Origin: Wuchereria bancrofti
Taxonomy: Eukaryota > Nematoda > Chromadorea > Rhabditida > Onchocercidae
NCBI GenBank assembly: GCA_005281725.1
Contig: SSBO01000008.1
Span: forward strand, 3,330,671-3,394,670
Length of the DNA stretch: 64,000 bases
Direction of reading: 5' to 3'
This document shows positions 23,294 through 37,737 of the stretch, in pieces. The notes below the pieces were generated by a model that saw only the letters and a list, made by a program, of their open reading frames with translations, was not told the DNA's origin and searched no databases. How positions within the stretch are numbered: position 1 is the first letter of the stretch; the number at the start of each line of letters is the position of its first letter. A program made the position numbers and the translations under genes.

Positions 23294-26200
23294 ATGTATT
23301 TGTACAACTTAACATTGCAAGGTTCATCAGCAATCAACCAAGCAATTCATGGATCTTTCTGCGGTTTGCCAAAACAACAGGTATGATGTTGGAATTAAGC
23401 GGTAAAGTATGAACTCTATTAGATAGAGTTATTTGTTTGTAGAAACAGCAGATATTGTAAGTCAAGTGTGTTGCTCTGCTTATATATTATTAATTCCACT
23501 TTTCTTAGGGGAGGGTTTATTTATTATTTTAGTGTGGATTCACATAGTTTATTAATTGATTAAGTAAATGAAAAGAATGTTGATAAAAGAAGAAATATAG
23601 AGACTCCGTTTATTGTGCATTTGATATAAACTTGAATGTGAATTGCAAAAAAAGTAAACAAAATGGTTTTTTGAAGTGCGAGCGATACGATTTGTTTGTG
23701 TCTGCTTTATGTAGAATGATTAAGGTATTCTTATGTAACTAACTTAACTTGTCAGGTTATGCTGACTAAATAAAGGGACTGACAAATATCAGTCCATCAA
23801 AAGACTGTGGGAATTACTACCGAGCAGTTAATTCCGATTTATCGATTTATAAATCACCTGGTTAAAAAAATGTTCATTAGCTTGAGGTGTCTCAACGAGT
23901 GGTGAAATTGTTTGTATTGCAGGAAGTATGCATTGCGCGCGGCAATCTTCTTCAGTTATTATTTTGTGATCCGAAAACAGGAAAAATTCATGTTTTATGC
24001 AGTCATAATGCCTTTGGTATTATAAGATCATTGTTGGCTTTTCGTTTAACTGGAGGAAGCAAAGGTTTGCATTTTTTGATCATGATTTGGAAATTCACTG
24101 CACTGGTTGTACGGTAGTTTTTTTTTTCGGCAACAGTTTTTTAAATAGGAGGTATATTGGATTGTTGGTCTTTAGTTTCGTCCTTCACCAACTTAAAAAG
24201 TAGATTTTTAAGATACCTTTTTTTTAACTAAGGCAGGAAGTTCTAAAAACGTACGCTTAAAAAATTTCTTGCAGATTACATTGTTATTGGTTCGGATGCT
24301 GGACGTATTGTAATTCTGGAATATAATGCACAGAAAGTGTGTTTTGAAAGAGTTCACCAGGAAACATTCGGGAAAACTGGCTGTCGACGAATCGTTCCGG
24401 GACAATTTCTTGCTGTTGATCCGAAAGGACGTGCAATATTGATTGGTAAGTGTTTTGGAGTACCATATTTTAATTGATCCGTTAATGTAATTAATTTTTA
24501 TTTTGCCGAAGCTAATATATGTAGCAATTTACTATTTCTATAAATAATTATCTGTTGCTCTGCTATATTTTCAGAAACTTTCTAGATATGGTAATTATCT
24601 TTTTTTAAACTTTACTATCGACTGGCTTTCGATGTTAAAGAGTTTTGCGTAAGGCATATCACATCGTTTCTGATATTGAACGGTTGTAAATTAAGTGGTT
24701 GAGGCGTTAACGACAAAAATCACGATCCTTTTTCATTAATCTGAACCAGTGTTCAGTTGTGTTGTATAGGGAGATGTTTAACTATTTTAAACATTTTTTA
24801 AGGTGACAAGTGTCGTATAGATATTAGGCTAAAAATGTATCATACTTAACTACAGCGTAACCATTAGATTGACGCAGTTATTAGATTATTTGATTAACAC
24901 GAAAACGGGACACTTTTACTCTCATTCTATATTGTTTAATTCATGGAGAAGTCATGCACTAAGTGGTTTAGTTAATTTTGTAAGTTTAAAAGAAATCCTT
25001 GTTGACATAAAATATTTCTAAGTAATTTATTTGTCGCAGGTGCCGTGGAGCGTCAGAAATTGGTGTATATTATGAATCGGGATGCATCGGCTAATTTAAC
25101 AATCAGTTCGCCGCTGGAAGCGCACAAATCTCATTGCATCTGTTACAGTGTTGTTGGTGTGGATGTCGGATTCGAAAATCCTACTTTTGCATGTTTAGAA
25201 GTTGATTACGAGGTAAATGACGGCTGATGGAAATATATCTCTGTTAACGAATATATTTACTTTTTTTTGAACTTTAGCAGATTAATAGAAATGAGATGTG
25301 ATATATGGACGCATTTTTGGCTTCTTTTTAAGTAATACAAATATTTCATAGCGTTTTCAAAGCATTACCGATAAATTTGATTAAAATTAATTTATTTGTT
25401 ATCTAAAATCTGCTCGCTTTTGATTAAGATTTGATAGTCAGTATGTAATGAAATAATGATTTGAAGGAAGTTGATCACGATCCTACTGGACATTTGGCTA
25501 CCAAAATTCCTCAGACATTAACGTTTTATGAATTGGATCTTGGTTTGAACCACGTAGTACGCAAATATGCTGAGCCGTTGGTTGATAAGGGAAATATTTT
25601 GATTTCAGGCATGTTTGTTTCAAAATCTCCCTAATCAAGATTTTTAGAAACAAATTCATAATAATTGAGTTTCAGTTGGTATATGTAAATTGCTTCTTTT
25701 GCAGTACCTGGTGGACAAGATGGGCCTAGTGGTGTTATTGTTTGTTGCGAAAATTATCTTGTTTATAAAAATTTGGGTGATCAACCAGATATCAAATGTC
25801 CAGTACCACGAAGAAGGGTTCGTTTACACGGACTTTTTCGTTTTGATTAGTCTATTTTTTCATTGTTGGAAACTATAACATTAATGATTTATCGAAACAT
25901 TTGTTGTGGACTAACCTTAATTAATCAGCTTTGAGTTTTTCTCCTTTTTTCAGAACGAATTGGATGATTGTGATCGCACTGTCATTATTGTATGTGCCGC
26001 AACACATAAGACAAAATTGATGTACTTCTTCCTGGTACAAACTGACCAGGGTGATATTTTTAAAGTTACACTAGAAAGTGAACATGATATTGTGAGTTAT
26101 TCCTTTTCAAAATTGAAAATTTGAACAATTTTGGTTCATACTCTGATAACACATGATCTCCTTTATTCCTTGGTGTTATTGAAATAAATAGTGGGCAAAC

Positions 26201-29200
26201 TGCTCTTATTTTTCATTTTTATATTTCCTTAAGTGATTTTCTAAAAATTAGTCCCTATTTTAATGATGACTTTTTTACCATTACTTTTGTGCATAGAAGT
26301 TTCGACGATGGCTGTAATGCTTAGCACTTAACATATTAAGTCAGTTTAATGGGCTTCGGCTTATCGCTTTTAAATTCGATACTGATTTAGCCATGAAAAC
26401 AATATACGTCCCATTGACACTCATTTGAATAGGTTTCATGGACCATCCGTTTTCTTTTTTCCCGTTATACACATTGAGCTAATGGAACATGGGCCTCAAA
26501 TGAATTTTTTATTTGCTTATCTAATTTTTGAGTTTGCTTTCTTCTCTTAGGTTACCGAACTTAAAATCAAATATTTCGACACGATACCAGTCTCGAATGC
26601 TATGTGTATTTTAAAAACGGGATTTTTGTTCACTGCAAGTGAATTTGGAAATCAGTATGTCCTTTGTAATTGCTTTAATGACTGCTTTTTTGATTAATGT
26701 TAAATCATTTAATTTACTGATATTAGCGAAGAACAAACTCTAGAACAACCAGTAGTTTTGTTCCAACACTTTCATATACGTTTTTTTATCAATAATATAT
26801 TAAATACTGTTCGAGTTCTGAGCATTGCTGTTTTGTATTTATACCTATTTGTCAGAAACGGGATATATTTTTTGTCCAGTGTTCAACTTGAATTATTTGA
26901 AATGTAAAATTTTACATTTCAGTCACTTATATCAGATAGCACATTTGGGTGATGAAGATGATGAGCCTGAATTTTCATCTCGAATGCAGTTGGAAGAGGG
27001 TGAAACCTTCTTTTTTGCTCCTCGTGGGCTCACAAATTTGGCAGTTGTTGACCAGATGGATAGCTTATCACCGCTTATTTCTTCCTACGTGAGTTTTAGA
27101 GTTACCCTAGATAGATCACTCGCCACTTCCTTCATTTCTTATTTTTTAAGATGAATGATATGAAATTTTTTTAATGAATTTTAGTTTTAAAGTACATTGT
27201 ATGGTTAGTTTTTCGATATTTTTGATTAGACTGTATCTCTTTTTTTCAAATTTTTCTCTAAAATCATTTTATCCTGTTTTACAGATTGACGATTTGGCTA
27301 ATGAAGATTCTCCTCAAATTTACACTTTAGTAGGACGTGGTGCACTTTCAGCAGTCAAAGTATTGCGCAATGGTTTGGAAGTAACGGAAATGGCTGTCTC
27401 TGAATTGCCTGGTAATCCGAATGCAGTTTGGACAGTAAAACGAAATATTGATGGTATGTTTTCACCTGATGATTTGGAGATAAGGTTCTAGATAATTATT
27501 TTCAAAGTCTATTAACTTGTAAGTGTATAGATAAATTTTAGTTAAATTATAATACCTTACCGCTTCAGTGGACTTCTATTGATAGTTTCGTAAATATTGC
27601 TATAAAATGCAGATTTCGGATCATCATAATCATAATTTCATCATAATTTGTGAGTATGAGTTAACATCCAACAGAAAAGTTTGGAAAACTCGTTTGCATT
27701 CCGATTTTGCAGGAAAAGAAAGTATTTATGAATAACGAACATTTAACTTTAGATAAATTTGATTCTCATATCGTTGTATCCTTCGTTAATGCAACACTAG
27801 TATTATCCATTGGTGAAACTGTCGAAGAAGTTACGGATTCTGGCTTTCTTGGTACGACACCGACGCTTGGGTGTGCACTTATTGGTGACGATGCTTTGTT
27901 GCAGGTTAGTAGTGTTTTTCATTTGTAGTTTTCTTGAGATTTTTGTTTTCAAGAAAAGATTATTTGGCGAGTGAAAATCAAAAAATTTTGAATGGGCGTA
28001 ATTCTAGGTGTATCCGGACGGTATTCGACACATTAGGGCTGATCGGCGAGTTAATGAATGGAAGGCACCTGGTAAACGTACAATTATGAAATGTGCATTG
28101 AATCGAAGACAAGTGGCAATCGCACTTGCCGGTGGTGAACTCGTGTATTTTGAACTGGACGTGGTAAGATGCTTCCTTCCTTATTTGTTTCATCGTTTTG
28201 CATTTGTTTTATGATTTGGCATTCAGTAAGTTGTCTTTTTCGTTTTTGTATTTTCGTCCTTTAATTTGCTTTTTTTTTGCTCGATAACACTGATTTACTA
28301 AATTTATTATCATCATTTCAGACTGGTCAGTTGAACGAATACACTGAACGACGTGAATTACCTGCTGATGTCCTGTGTATGAGCTTAAGTGAGATTCCTG
28401 AAGGCGAGCTACGGTCGCGTTTTCTTACTGTGGGTTTGGCTGATAAAACAGTACGAATTATATCCTTGGATCCACAGGATTGTCTTTCACCACTTAGGTA
28501 ATGCTGTTTTTAATTTCGACAAAAGTTGTAAACACATGGGTTTTGCTTCTGATTAAAGAAGTGCAATTCCCTTCCTGAGATTAAGGAGAAACTTCCAAAA
28601 ACCTGATCTTTCAAGTTCTTAGATCTTTCCAAAGTCAGCGAAAGTTAATTAATCTCTTTTAGTATGCAAGCATTACCATCAGAACCAGAATCAATTATTG
28701 TGCTCGAAATGTTTGGCACCGAGATACAAAGTGCATCAACCGTTCATTTGAATATTGGTTTGCAGGTCCATTCATTTAACATTTTCATTAATGCATATGG
28801 AGCATGGATTTTTTCAAAGCTGGAAATCCCAGTGATTTTCAAATTTAATACGCCAAAATACCATTTGATTACATCTTTGTAGTCAGATGGTGTTTAATGT
28901 ATTAAATTTAAAAATCGGTAGACATTTTCCTACATCAGTTCATTTTAACGAGTTGCCAAAAATTTTGTTCCGTGTAATATTATCAAGTGCGACATTTTAG
29001 AATGGATGTTTGCTGCGAACCACTGTGGATCAGGTTACAGGTGAATTAACCGATAACAGAACTCGCTATCTGGGAACAAAAAGTGTAAAGTTGTTCCGTG
29101 TAAGGATACAAAGTAAAGATGCGGTATGTCAAGCTTTCCATACTTAGTCTATTTTGATATAAATTCGTATCATTTTGTAGAAAGATTATTCAAATTCGGC

Positions 29201-32200
29201 TTTAATTTAAGCTGAATACGAATACCTAAACTGTTAATTTTCATGGAACAATAGAATGCAGTAAATGAAGCACATGTAGTGCTTAAGGTTTCAAGCCACA
29301 AATCTCCATCAGCCAACGATTTGTTTCCTTGTTCAATGCTTTTCAATAGCATTTTCTACCATGCTTTAGTTCAACTAATTTCCGAATTATTTTCAGATCA
29401 TGGCTGCATCATCTCGAGCTTGGCTTTTATACGATTACCAAAGCAGATTTCATCTAACTCCTCTTTCATATGCGGCTTTGGAATTTGCGGCCGGTTTTTC
29501 ATCAGAGCAATGTCCAGAAGGAATTGTAGCCATCGCAGAAAATACTTTAAGGTTTTTAGTAACTTTCAAAGTTCAGCATTTTCAATTTGTAGGATCTTTT
29601 CACAGTGTTCGTTTGTCTAAATTTTAAAAGCTTTATCCACTAGTTTTTACTTACTTGGGCACTTTTTAATATTTAATTTACTTTCCTAAAAACTTTACCT
29701 TTTGTTCTCAGAATTTTATCGCTTGAAAAGTTGGGAGCCGTTTTTAACCATGTTGTACATCCATTGGACTATACGCCTCGGCGCATGGTAGTGCATAAAG
29801 CATCTGGAAATCTGATTATAATCGAAAATGATCATGCTGCTTTCACGGTAAAAGGGAAAATGGAACGTCGGAAACAGCTCGCTGATGTTTGTAATTGCTT
29901 CTCGAAAATTTTTCTAATAAAATGAGTCTGAAGTTCTCTCAGGTCTATAGGAAATTCACATCATTTATTAACAAATAAAGTTAATCAGTTAGATCAGATT
30001 GTAGGTGCCAAAAGGTATACTTTCCTCCAAAAGATTAACATATCTGATTCATCTTCCTTTTGCTTTCTGGGATGTCAAAAACCGTAAGGAAGCAAAATTG
30101 TATAATCTTGGTTAATTCTGTGGCAACATTTCAGGAATTAATGGAAGTAGCAAAGGAGGCGGAAGAAGCAGACCAACAAGCAGTAAAAGAAATGGCGGAT
30201 GCAATTCGTACTGAAAAAGTTGATGAAAGAGTTTACGGATCACCAAAAAACCAGAAAGGTAAGATTCAGGAAGCAAAGTTCCGGGATTGCTTTTGTTATT
30301 ATTCACATTGTCAGTTAATATTGCGATGCACCTCCCAATAGTGATTTAAATGCTTGTCCAACCATATAATTACGTTGAGATATAGATTGTAACACTTCTT
30401 AAACCTCTGTACTGTTATATACTTGAAGACGTATTTCTAGGTAAATGGGCTTCAACAGTTCGAGTTATGCGTAGTAACGACGGTGAGACGCTTTCACATT
30501 TTCCATTCGCTGAAGATGAAGCTGCATTTGCGTAAGTTTTGATGTATTTTTTCTTTAAATTGAAATATACGTAGTTTTAAAGATATATTCTTACATAATT
30601 TAAGCAGATATGAAGCATGTTTTATCTTAGTTGGATGAATAAAACTGTGACATCCATGATGACTCAGCGATGTGACTGAAGGTGTACTCACCACTTGTTG
30701 AATTTCAGAATAGCGATGGTACAATTTCAAAACCAAAGCGACACACAGTTTGTATTAGTTGGTTGCGGCTGTGATTTACAACTGAAACCTAGAAAGGCAA
30801 ACGGGGGATGCATTTATACTTTCCTGCTGGCAGCTAATGGTACTACACTTCAACTGTTGCACAGAACGCCAACCGATGAGGTTATTTTCTGTTTCTTTCT
30901 TTCCTTTTTTGAATTTAAAATATTTAACTTCAAAGAAGCAGTAATTCGGAAAATAATTAGTTGAAGGCTTATACTTATGCGTGAATAAATAAATTTCAAT
31001 CTTTTAATTTTCTGCTTAAACATTAATTCATTGATGTTATTTGTTGCTTGTAAACTATGTATAAAATTTATTTAGGTCGTAAATGCCATTCATGATTTCC
31101 GTGGAATGGCGTTAGCTGGTGTGGGGAAAAAAGTACGACTGTACGATCTTGGCAAGAGGAAATTGCTTGCTAAGTGTGAAAACAGGGTAAATTTTTATTT
31201 TTCTTTTGTTTGTTTATGAGTTTTATTTATATGTGAAGCAATTTGTGTTCGGGGTGCGAAGGACTTATTATGCTTTTATGGTTTCTAGTGATAATATTAA
31301 CAGAGGAAGAGGGTTTGAAAATAAAGTACAGAGATTTCGTTTTTTTTTTCTTAAAAATGATTGCTGTTGGAATTAGATAGAAAAGTAGAGATTGACTAAA
31401 ATCGAAAGAATAGAGAAATTGACTAAAATAAAAACCTCTTCTCCATAATTTTACAAATTTATGCTGAGATAATACTTCAAACTTAGAATTCACTCTGAAA
31501 TCATTAAAAATGGTATTGTAAAACAGGCAAGTAATTCCTTAAAACAATTTTTGAAATTACGAGAGAATAATAAGTAGTAGGATTTGGGGCTGAATTAATT
31601 ATTCCTGAGTTCATTTTTTTTTTCATTTCTAAATTAAGGTAAAAGATAAGGTGTGAGTAAATTAAAGACCAAAATCAGTTAGAGTAGCGGTTGGAAATAA
31701 AATTAGAATTAGAGTCAGGAGTGAAACGAAATGAACTAGTGTAATGCATTTTCCATGTTTGTTGTTACGAATTCTGCAGTTTTTTCAAATCATTGTGAAA
31801 GTTTTATAAATAATACATCTACTCTACTATTTACAAACACCTTCGTTTACTTCGTTTAATTTTCAGATTGGTAGTTACTTTTATGTTCACTTAAATTCTT
31901 TTATTTATTCTATTTATTTTTATATTCACTTAAATTCTTTTATTTATTTTATATTCACTTAAATTCTTTTATTAATCTATATCTTTCCTTAAATTCATGA
32001 AACAGTGAGCTGCATTACTTATATTAAAAAAATATCGTTGACTATCTTGTCAGAAAAAAGTGATAGGATGACATATCTATTTATCTATATCTATCAGTCT
32101 ATATCTTTCCTTAAACTCCAGCTTTAACATATCATTCTAATATTTTTCCAAATATTTCGGAAGAAATTTTTGAGGTTTTTTGAGTCTTTGTTAATAAGAG

Positions 32201-35200
32201 ATTGTGAACGTTGAAATCGAATAGAATAAGACAAAGTGTAAAAGAAAGTGATGCTTGAGAACTGTGAAGGTTCATAATGTTGTTAAGTTACTTGAACGGG
32301 GTGACATAAACAAATTTCATTACTTTCATGGAAATTTAAAAATGCTTTTTCGTCACAAAAAAAATGAAATTGAGTTTCTCACTGGAAAGTGATGATATAT
32401 TCAAATTAGAAAGGAAAATTAGCGTGTGATTCTCTTCTAAGATAGCTAACAAGTAAATATACAATGTATTTTCTGGATTACCGTTCCAAAAGATGGTCTA
32501 AAGTTTGCTGAGAAAGGTGCTATAAAATTTAATTCAGCAGGAGAGAAGCTTAGGGCTGTGAAGGATTGAAACTTAGAGAAATTTCATTGTTCTTTCAAAT
32601 TTTTCTAATAATAAAATTCGACAAAGTAATAATGAAAAGAAACATTAATTAGTTCTGTTTATTGAAAACAGCTGTTTTGATACAAGTAATTGCTTTCTTT
32701 GAATGCTTCATGTCCTTCCTTTCAGTTATCCTTGTGATTTCGGGAAATATAATAATTTCATCCCAAGTTAAACATTTTTTATCGTATTATTATCATGATA
32801 TATATGCTTAGAAAGCTTTCTTTTTGCAGCAGATACCTACACAAGTTGTTGATATTCGATCAATGGGACAGCGTATTGTTGTAAGTGATTCACAGGAATC
32901 GGTGCATTTCATGCGTTACAAAAAGCAGGTAATTTTGTTGACATTTAATCTGAGTTTTAGTGAAACTTGGAGATGATTATAGGTTGAACTGATTAATGAA
33001 TCTTTCATTTAAGGATGGTCAGTTGTCGATATTCTGCGATGAGACATCTCCACGTTACGTAACTTGTGTATGTCTGCTGGATTATGACACAGTTGCGGTT
33101 GGAGATCGTTTTGGAAATATTGCTGTGGTAAGTTTAATTAGCAACATTGCTTCGATGCATTGCACTTTTGAACTGATTGCAAATCATATCACATTACTTG
33201 ACTAAAGTTTAAAAACAAGAAAGAAAACAATATATTTTTAATACCATAACATATAAAACGTGAACTTTTAATAGATTATCAATCTCTATGTTGTGTTTTT
33301 TCTCTTATCACTTATTGTAACTCTTTGCTCTGACTTTCTAGTAGTATCTGAAAACTTTTAGAATGTTAGAAAAGTTTAAATGAAAGCACGTTATATAAGT
33401 CCTGTTAAATTCCTAAGCTTTTTGTTTGCTATATGATGTCGAATAATTTGGGCAAAATATTAAAACACATTTAATATTGCCAAAGGAAAAGAAGCACCAA
33501 CTGACAGTGAAAAGTGCAGTTTATTTTTTTTTTTTTTTTTTTTCTTACTTTTTGATATATCCAGACTCTTCTGTTCTTCTTATATTTTCCTCTCATTTGT
33601 ATGTCATTATATCAGTCTCCAGAAACGAACAACGAAAAGAAGCACCAGTAATTTGTTATACTTAGCAATAATTCTAGCTTAATTATGAGGGCGAAAAGTC
33701 ATAGATTGAAGTGATCTGTATGAATGGTACTAAAAAAATCAGATATTTAATTGTATAACATGGACACTTTCTAATTTTTAAGCCACAGATGTTCATATGC
33801 AGTAATTTTTTCCCAACAGTATATACGTAGCATTTGAAATTGGTGAAGAAAATATTTTTAAAAAATGGAAGATAAAGATAAAATTTCAAAACAATTATAA
33901 CAAACAGTTAATATAAGAATTGTTCTTTCGATTAAATTATTAGTTAAGTGGTGGATTAATAAAATAATACAAAAATAGCAGCATGCTAAGTTTATTTTTT
34001 TTAAGGTAAGCATTGCGTTTAGGTTAGGTAATAGTTAGCTTCTATGATATTTGGATTGATAGTGTTACTGGCTTCTAGAATTTTAGGAATAATTGAAGAA
34101 TTTAGAGTTGAATTCAAAGTGTCCATTTTCAAATCACGATTTCTGCTACTTATTTTTTTCTAATATCTGTAAAATTTCAATTTCTGTTCTCCTTTAGCTG
34201 CATTTCAATTTCCAGTTATTCTAAATTTTCAGACCGTTAAATTCTTACATTTCAGTTGCGACTGCCTAAAGGTGTAACTGAAGAGGTGCAAGAAGATCCG
34301 ACTGGTGTACGTGCGCTATGGGATCGAGGAAATCTGAATGGAGCTTCACAAAAGGTATGCTTTTTTTCAGTTGGAATACCATGTTCCTAAATAAAATTTC
34401 ATGCCATGCATAGATTTGACATTAATTGTTTCTTTCTCTTGCTTACTTTACCAAAAACCTTTTACTTATTCATTTATTTATTTGTCTACAAATTTCTAAA
34501 ATTATTTGGTTACTTATTTGATGTACTGTTGGTGACAGTAGAATAAGATTCCAACGTTTGTTCGTTTTGGCGAAATATTGGTACTGACAGAACTTTGTTA
34601 GAATTACGGAACTTTGTTACATCTAACAGTTTCATTGCGTTGATGAATTTTCATTTATCTCGTTGCTAGCCTAATATTAAGCAAATTTCAAAAATTTAAT
34701 TTCGAAAATTTTCTGATTTATTTTGCAGTTGGAAGCTATAGCTCACCTCTATATTGGCGATGCGATAACATCAATGCAGAAGGCATCCCTAGTACCAGGT
34801 GCAAATGACTGCCTATCTTATACAACAATTTCAGGAATTATTGGAATTTTGGTGCCATTTATGTCCAGAGATGTAAGTTATAAAGTTTTCCTTGCTTTAT
34901 CTTATTGATTTCTTTGCTGGAAATTTTAATTTCATTTACTTATTAATTTATTAATTTGTCTAAATCTTTGTTTGCTTGTTAACTTGTTTGCCAGTTGGTT
35001 TTAGTATGGTTGCTTATCTGATTACCATCGCTTTAACTTGTGTTTTTTATTTTCATGTTGCCTTCATTATCTTTTAACCTAGAAATTTCTTCTCAACTAC
35101 TTCTGAAGAAGTTTTAAACTTTTAGAACTCTCTGCCATACTTTTTTGTTTTTATAGGAATTTGAATTTTTCCAAAATCTTGAAATGCATATGAGAGTGGA

Positions 35201-35873
35201 ATATCCGCCGCTTTGTGGTCGTGATCATCTTGCGTATCGTTCCTACTATTTCCCCGTTAAGGTATTTGTACTGAATTGAAGCAATTGAAAATCAAAGAAA
35301 AAAAAATCAACTGTTGAAGCTGTTTTTATGCTTTATTCTCCGGAGTGAAGTTACAAAAAATTTCTGAAGATATAATGAATACATTGAAACAATTGATATC
35401 TAAACAGTGTGTTTTTTCTAAATTTTAGTCAGTTATCGATGGCGACCTCTGCGAGCAGTACTCACTAATGCCATTGGATAAGCAGAAATCGGTTGGTGAA
35501 GAACTGGGAAGGAAGCCAACTGAGGTTATTGTTGTATTTTCAATTGAGAGTTTCATTTGGAAAATTATGATAACTTCATCGGAAGTCAAAATGTTTAAGA
35601 GCAGTATCTTAAAGGTTGAAAATTGTTTGGTTTATGTCAATGAAATTTTGAGGATAGATTTTCGAGTATTGCATGAAATTTTATTTCATTTCCGATTTTA
35701 AACAATCCATTTTTTTTAATCAGAACACACGCTAAATACAATTTTTGATTTTGACTCAAAATAATTGTTGAAATTACCCGTAGCAAATCAAATCTGAATG
35801 TTCCTGACTAATTTTGATTGTTTTTCAGATTCATAAAAAACTGGAAGATATCCGAACTCGTTATGCGTTTTAA
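23294..35873 (+). CDS. sf3b3: Splicing factor 3B subunit 3 (SF3B3/SAP130), complete, 28 exons
   Basis: Core scaffold of the SF3B complex of U2 snRNP, holding SF3B1 for branch-point recognition in the nucleus. Exons: 23294-23380, 23923-24064, 24275-24445, 25040-25212, 25467-25608, 25705-25817, 25954-26091, 26551-26654, 26923-27088, 27285-27453, 27753-27904, 28008-28163, 28322-28497, 28663-28765, 29001-29123, 29397-29551, 29712-29886, 30135-30258, 30441-30531, 30709-30880, 31076-31186, 32830-32928, 33014-33127, 34256-34354, 34729-34872, 35157-35261, 35429-35524, 35829-35873. All phases close, giving 1214 aa against about 1217 in human. Family blocks run from [11 protein letters not shown] through [71 protein letters not shown] and [16 protein letters not shown] to the C-terminal [12 protein letters not shown]. 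It belongs to the DDB1/CPSF160 beta-propeller family (MMS1_N and CPSF_A regions). Intron 5 is GC-AG (TCAG|GCATGT). Exon 22 has a NAGNAG acceptor. Intron 21 is the longest, 1.6 kb. Confidence 0.97.
31886..31976. repeat. Three tandem-like copies in SF3B3 intron 21
   Basis: TTCACTTAAATTCTTTTATT starts at 31886, 31924 and 31954 with variable AT-rich spacers; TATATCTTTCCTTAAA then recurs near 31978 and 32100. Intronic simple-sequence expansion. Confidence 0.6.
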
Positions 35874-36402
35874 GCTCTTGCAGTGGGCAGCTTTTGGTTC
35901 CATTAGTTGCTGCTGTTGCCAAACGATGCTTGATGAATTCAGAATGATCTCGATGCATATATTATTTTATTTTACATCTTAGATTGTTGATTTTTTCCTG
36001 TTATCACAGTACGTTGGAAATTTAATGTTGTTACAAAATATCAAAAATCTTCAAATTTTGAAGTTAAAGACCCGAGAAGTTTTAACTTTTTTTGTTTCTT
36101 ATGAAAACAGCAATTTAAGATTAGAATAACAGCTTAAACTAGTAGTTTGAAATTAGCTGTTAATAACGGTCAGTCAATGATACAGTTGGTGATTCTCGGT
36201 CTTATGTCATTTATTTTGGTAAAAATTACTTTTTTTATTTTTGTGATTGGTTATGACAGTGGGAAAATTTATTTTTTCATTCTTTTAAGTTATTACAAAA
36301 TTACATCTTTCAGTTTATGATGTAGGCTTTCCGCACCAGAATCACTATTTTTATGACCATAAACTTTTTTCATTAGTCCAGAGTATTTTATCTTATGAAA
36401 CC

Positions 36403-36408
36403 AATAAA
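36403..36408 (+). terminator. Possible SF3B3 poly(A) signal
   Basis: AATAAA, the first perfect hexamer downstream of the SF3B3 stop codon. Confidence 0.35.
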
Positions 36409-37165
36409 AATCTGAATATAGTGATGGTTGACAACCTTAATTATTTTAAAAGCGATGACAAGGACAGGGCTCTGAATACTTAATATTCTGATTGTAGCAA
36501 GCAAATACGATTTACGAATCTTCCCGAAAGTTATGAAAATATTTTCAGAATATTTGTGTGGTGCTGGGAATTGTATTAATTTTGTAATTTTAATGATATC
36601 TTAAATGTTAATGTGGTTTCTACTACCTTAATATCGGGGAGTATCAATATGGAATGGTCAGCAAGTGCAATCTGGGAATTGAATTTTCCATATGATGGAA
36701 ATTGTCATATAACAGACAATTAATTAGATTTATATTCCACATCTCTTTCGAGATTTGAAGTATATTTGATCTCCATATGGAGGTTACTGTCAACTGTTCC
36801 ATTTTGTTGCTATTATTACACATAATTCGTACTTATATGCAAAGTCTTGATTTCAAGTGCTTGAATTTGGTGTCAAAAAGAAAAAAAATTAAACCATAAC
36901 TGCGCGATTTTAATTTATTGATTTGGCAGTTCCAGGAATTTTAGCTTCCGCATAATTATCGATTAATAGCAATATTCTTCAGATAAATTCAAAATTTTTT
37001 CTTTTGAATTTACAAGCATGAATGTAAACAGTGTATACTTACTTGCATTTACTCTAACTTATTAACGGTATGATAATTAGATTGATTGGTTTAGAAGTTG
37101 TGAATAATGTAGTCGCTTACTAGTCCACGAATGTTAGTATGACGAGGTATCGATAAAAGTAATCG

Positions 37166-37226
37166 TTGACGTCAAGAATCACAACAGTTACGTGTACAGT
37201 TATGTGTATGTGCGTGTACGTACACG
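37166..37226. promoter_or_regulatory. CRE-like site and 14-bp palindrome
   Basis: TTGACGTCAA at 37166-37175 contains the full ATF/CREB consensus TGACGTCA. CGTGTACGTACACG at 37213-37226 is a perfect palindrome in a GT-rich patch. Both are conspicuous in AT-rich DNA, but no start site nearby is established. Confidence 0.3.
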
Positions 37227-37737
37227 TTTGATTGTCTGTTCATGTTAAATTTGCATAGAAAGAAAAGCTAATTATTAATTTTTCAATTTCATGCTGAATA
37301 GATCTGCCATCTTTGCATAGAATTTTTTGGAAATTTCGAAAATTTAAAGCGATAGATTTTTAAAAGTTACTGCAATCAATCATTAGTTAAAGCTTTGAAA
37401 AGCTTTAAAAAGAATGCTGCAAAGAACTTAACTTACATTCCCTTGAAATCTCATACCTGTTCACTTATTTTCTGTCAATGAAAAAGTTTTCTCAAAAGCG
37501 ACCAATAGATGTCGATTGGCACAGATTTCAATTTTTGTTTAGGATTAAAACTTATTGAATTGCTTAAGGCAAATTTAAGCGAGTCGGGAATATTGTAGAA
37601 AAGATTTAATATTGCAAAAGAACATAAAACAAACTAGATCTTACTACAAGCCACGAATTTTTTGCTTATGAATCTCACCTCAAACCGAATGATGTTTGTA
37701 TTCCAAGAATTGAGATCAGTAAAAGCAAAGAAAAATT

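Larger units (their letters stand above)
35874..37737. other. SF3B3 3' flank, no gene seen
   Basis: 3' flank of SF3B3. The first clear AATAAA is at 36403-36408, about 530 nt after the stop. A patch near 37.1-37.25 kb contains palindromic motifs listed separately. On the minus strand 37,430-37,740 shows a few short coding-looking stretches that could extend the tentative small gene, but I cannot build a model. Confidence 0.4.

Noticed and set aside
27707..27752. Earlier acceptor (TTTTGCAG) for SF3B3 exon 11
   Set aside because: Using it after the phase-1 donor at 27453 meets a stop; the acceptor at 27752 restores the conserved [14 protein letters not shown] sequence.
37660..37737. Minus-strand stretch reading FAFTDLNSWNTNIIRFE before a GTGAGA donor
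   Set aside because: Coding-looking, but no acceptor precedes it within reach and it follows the stop of the tentative small gene; not enough to call.
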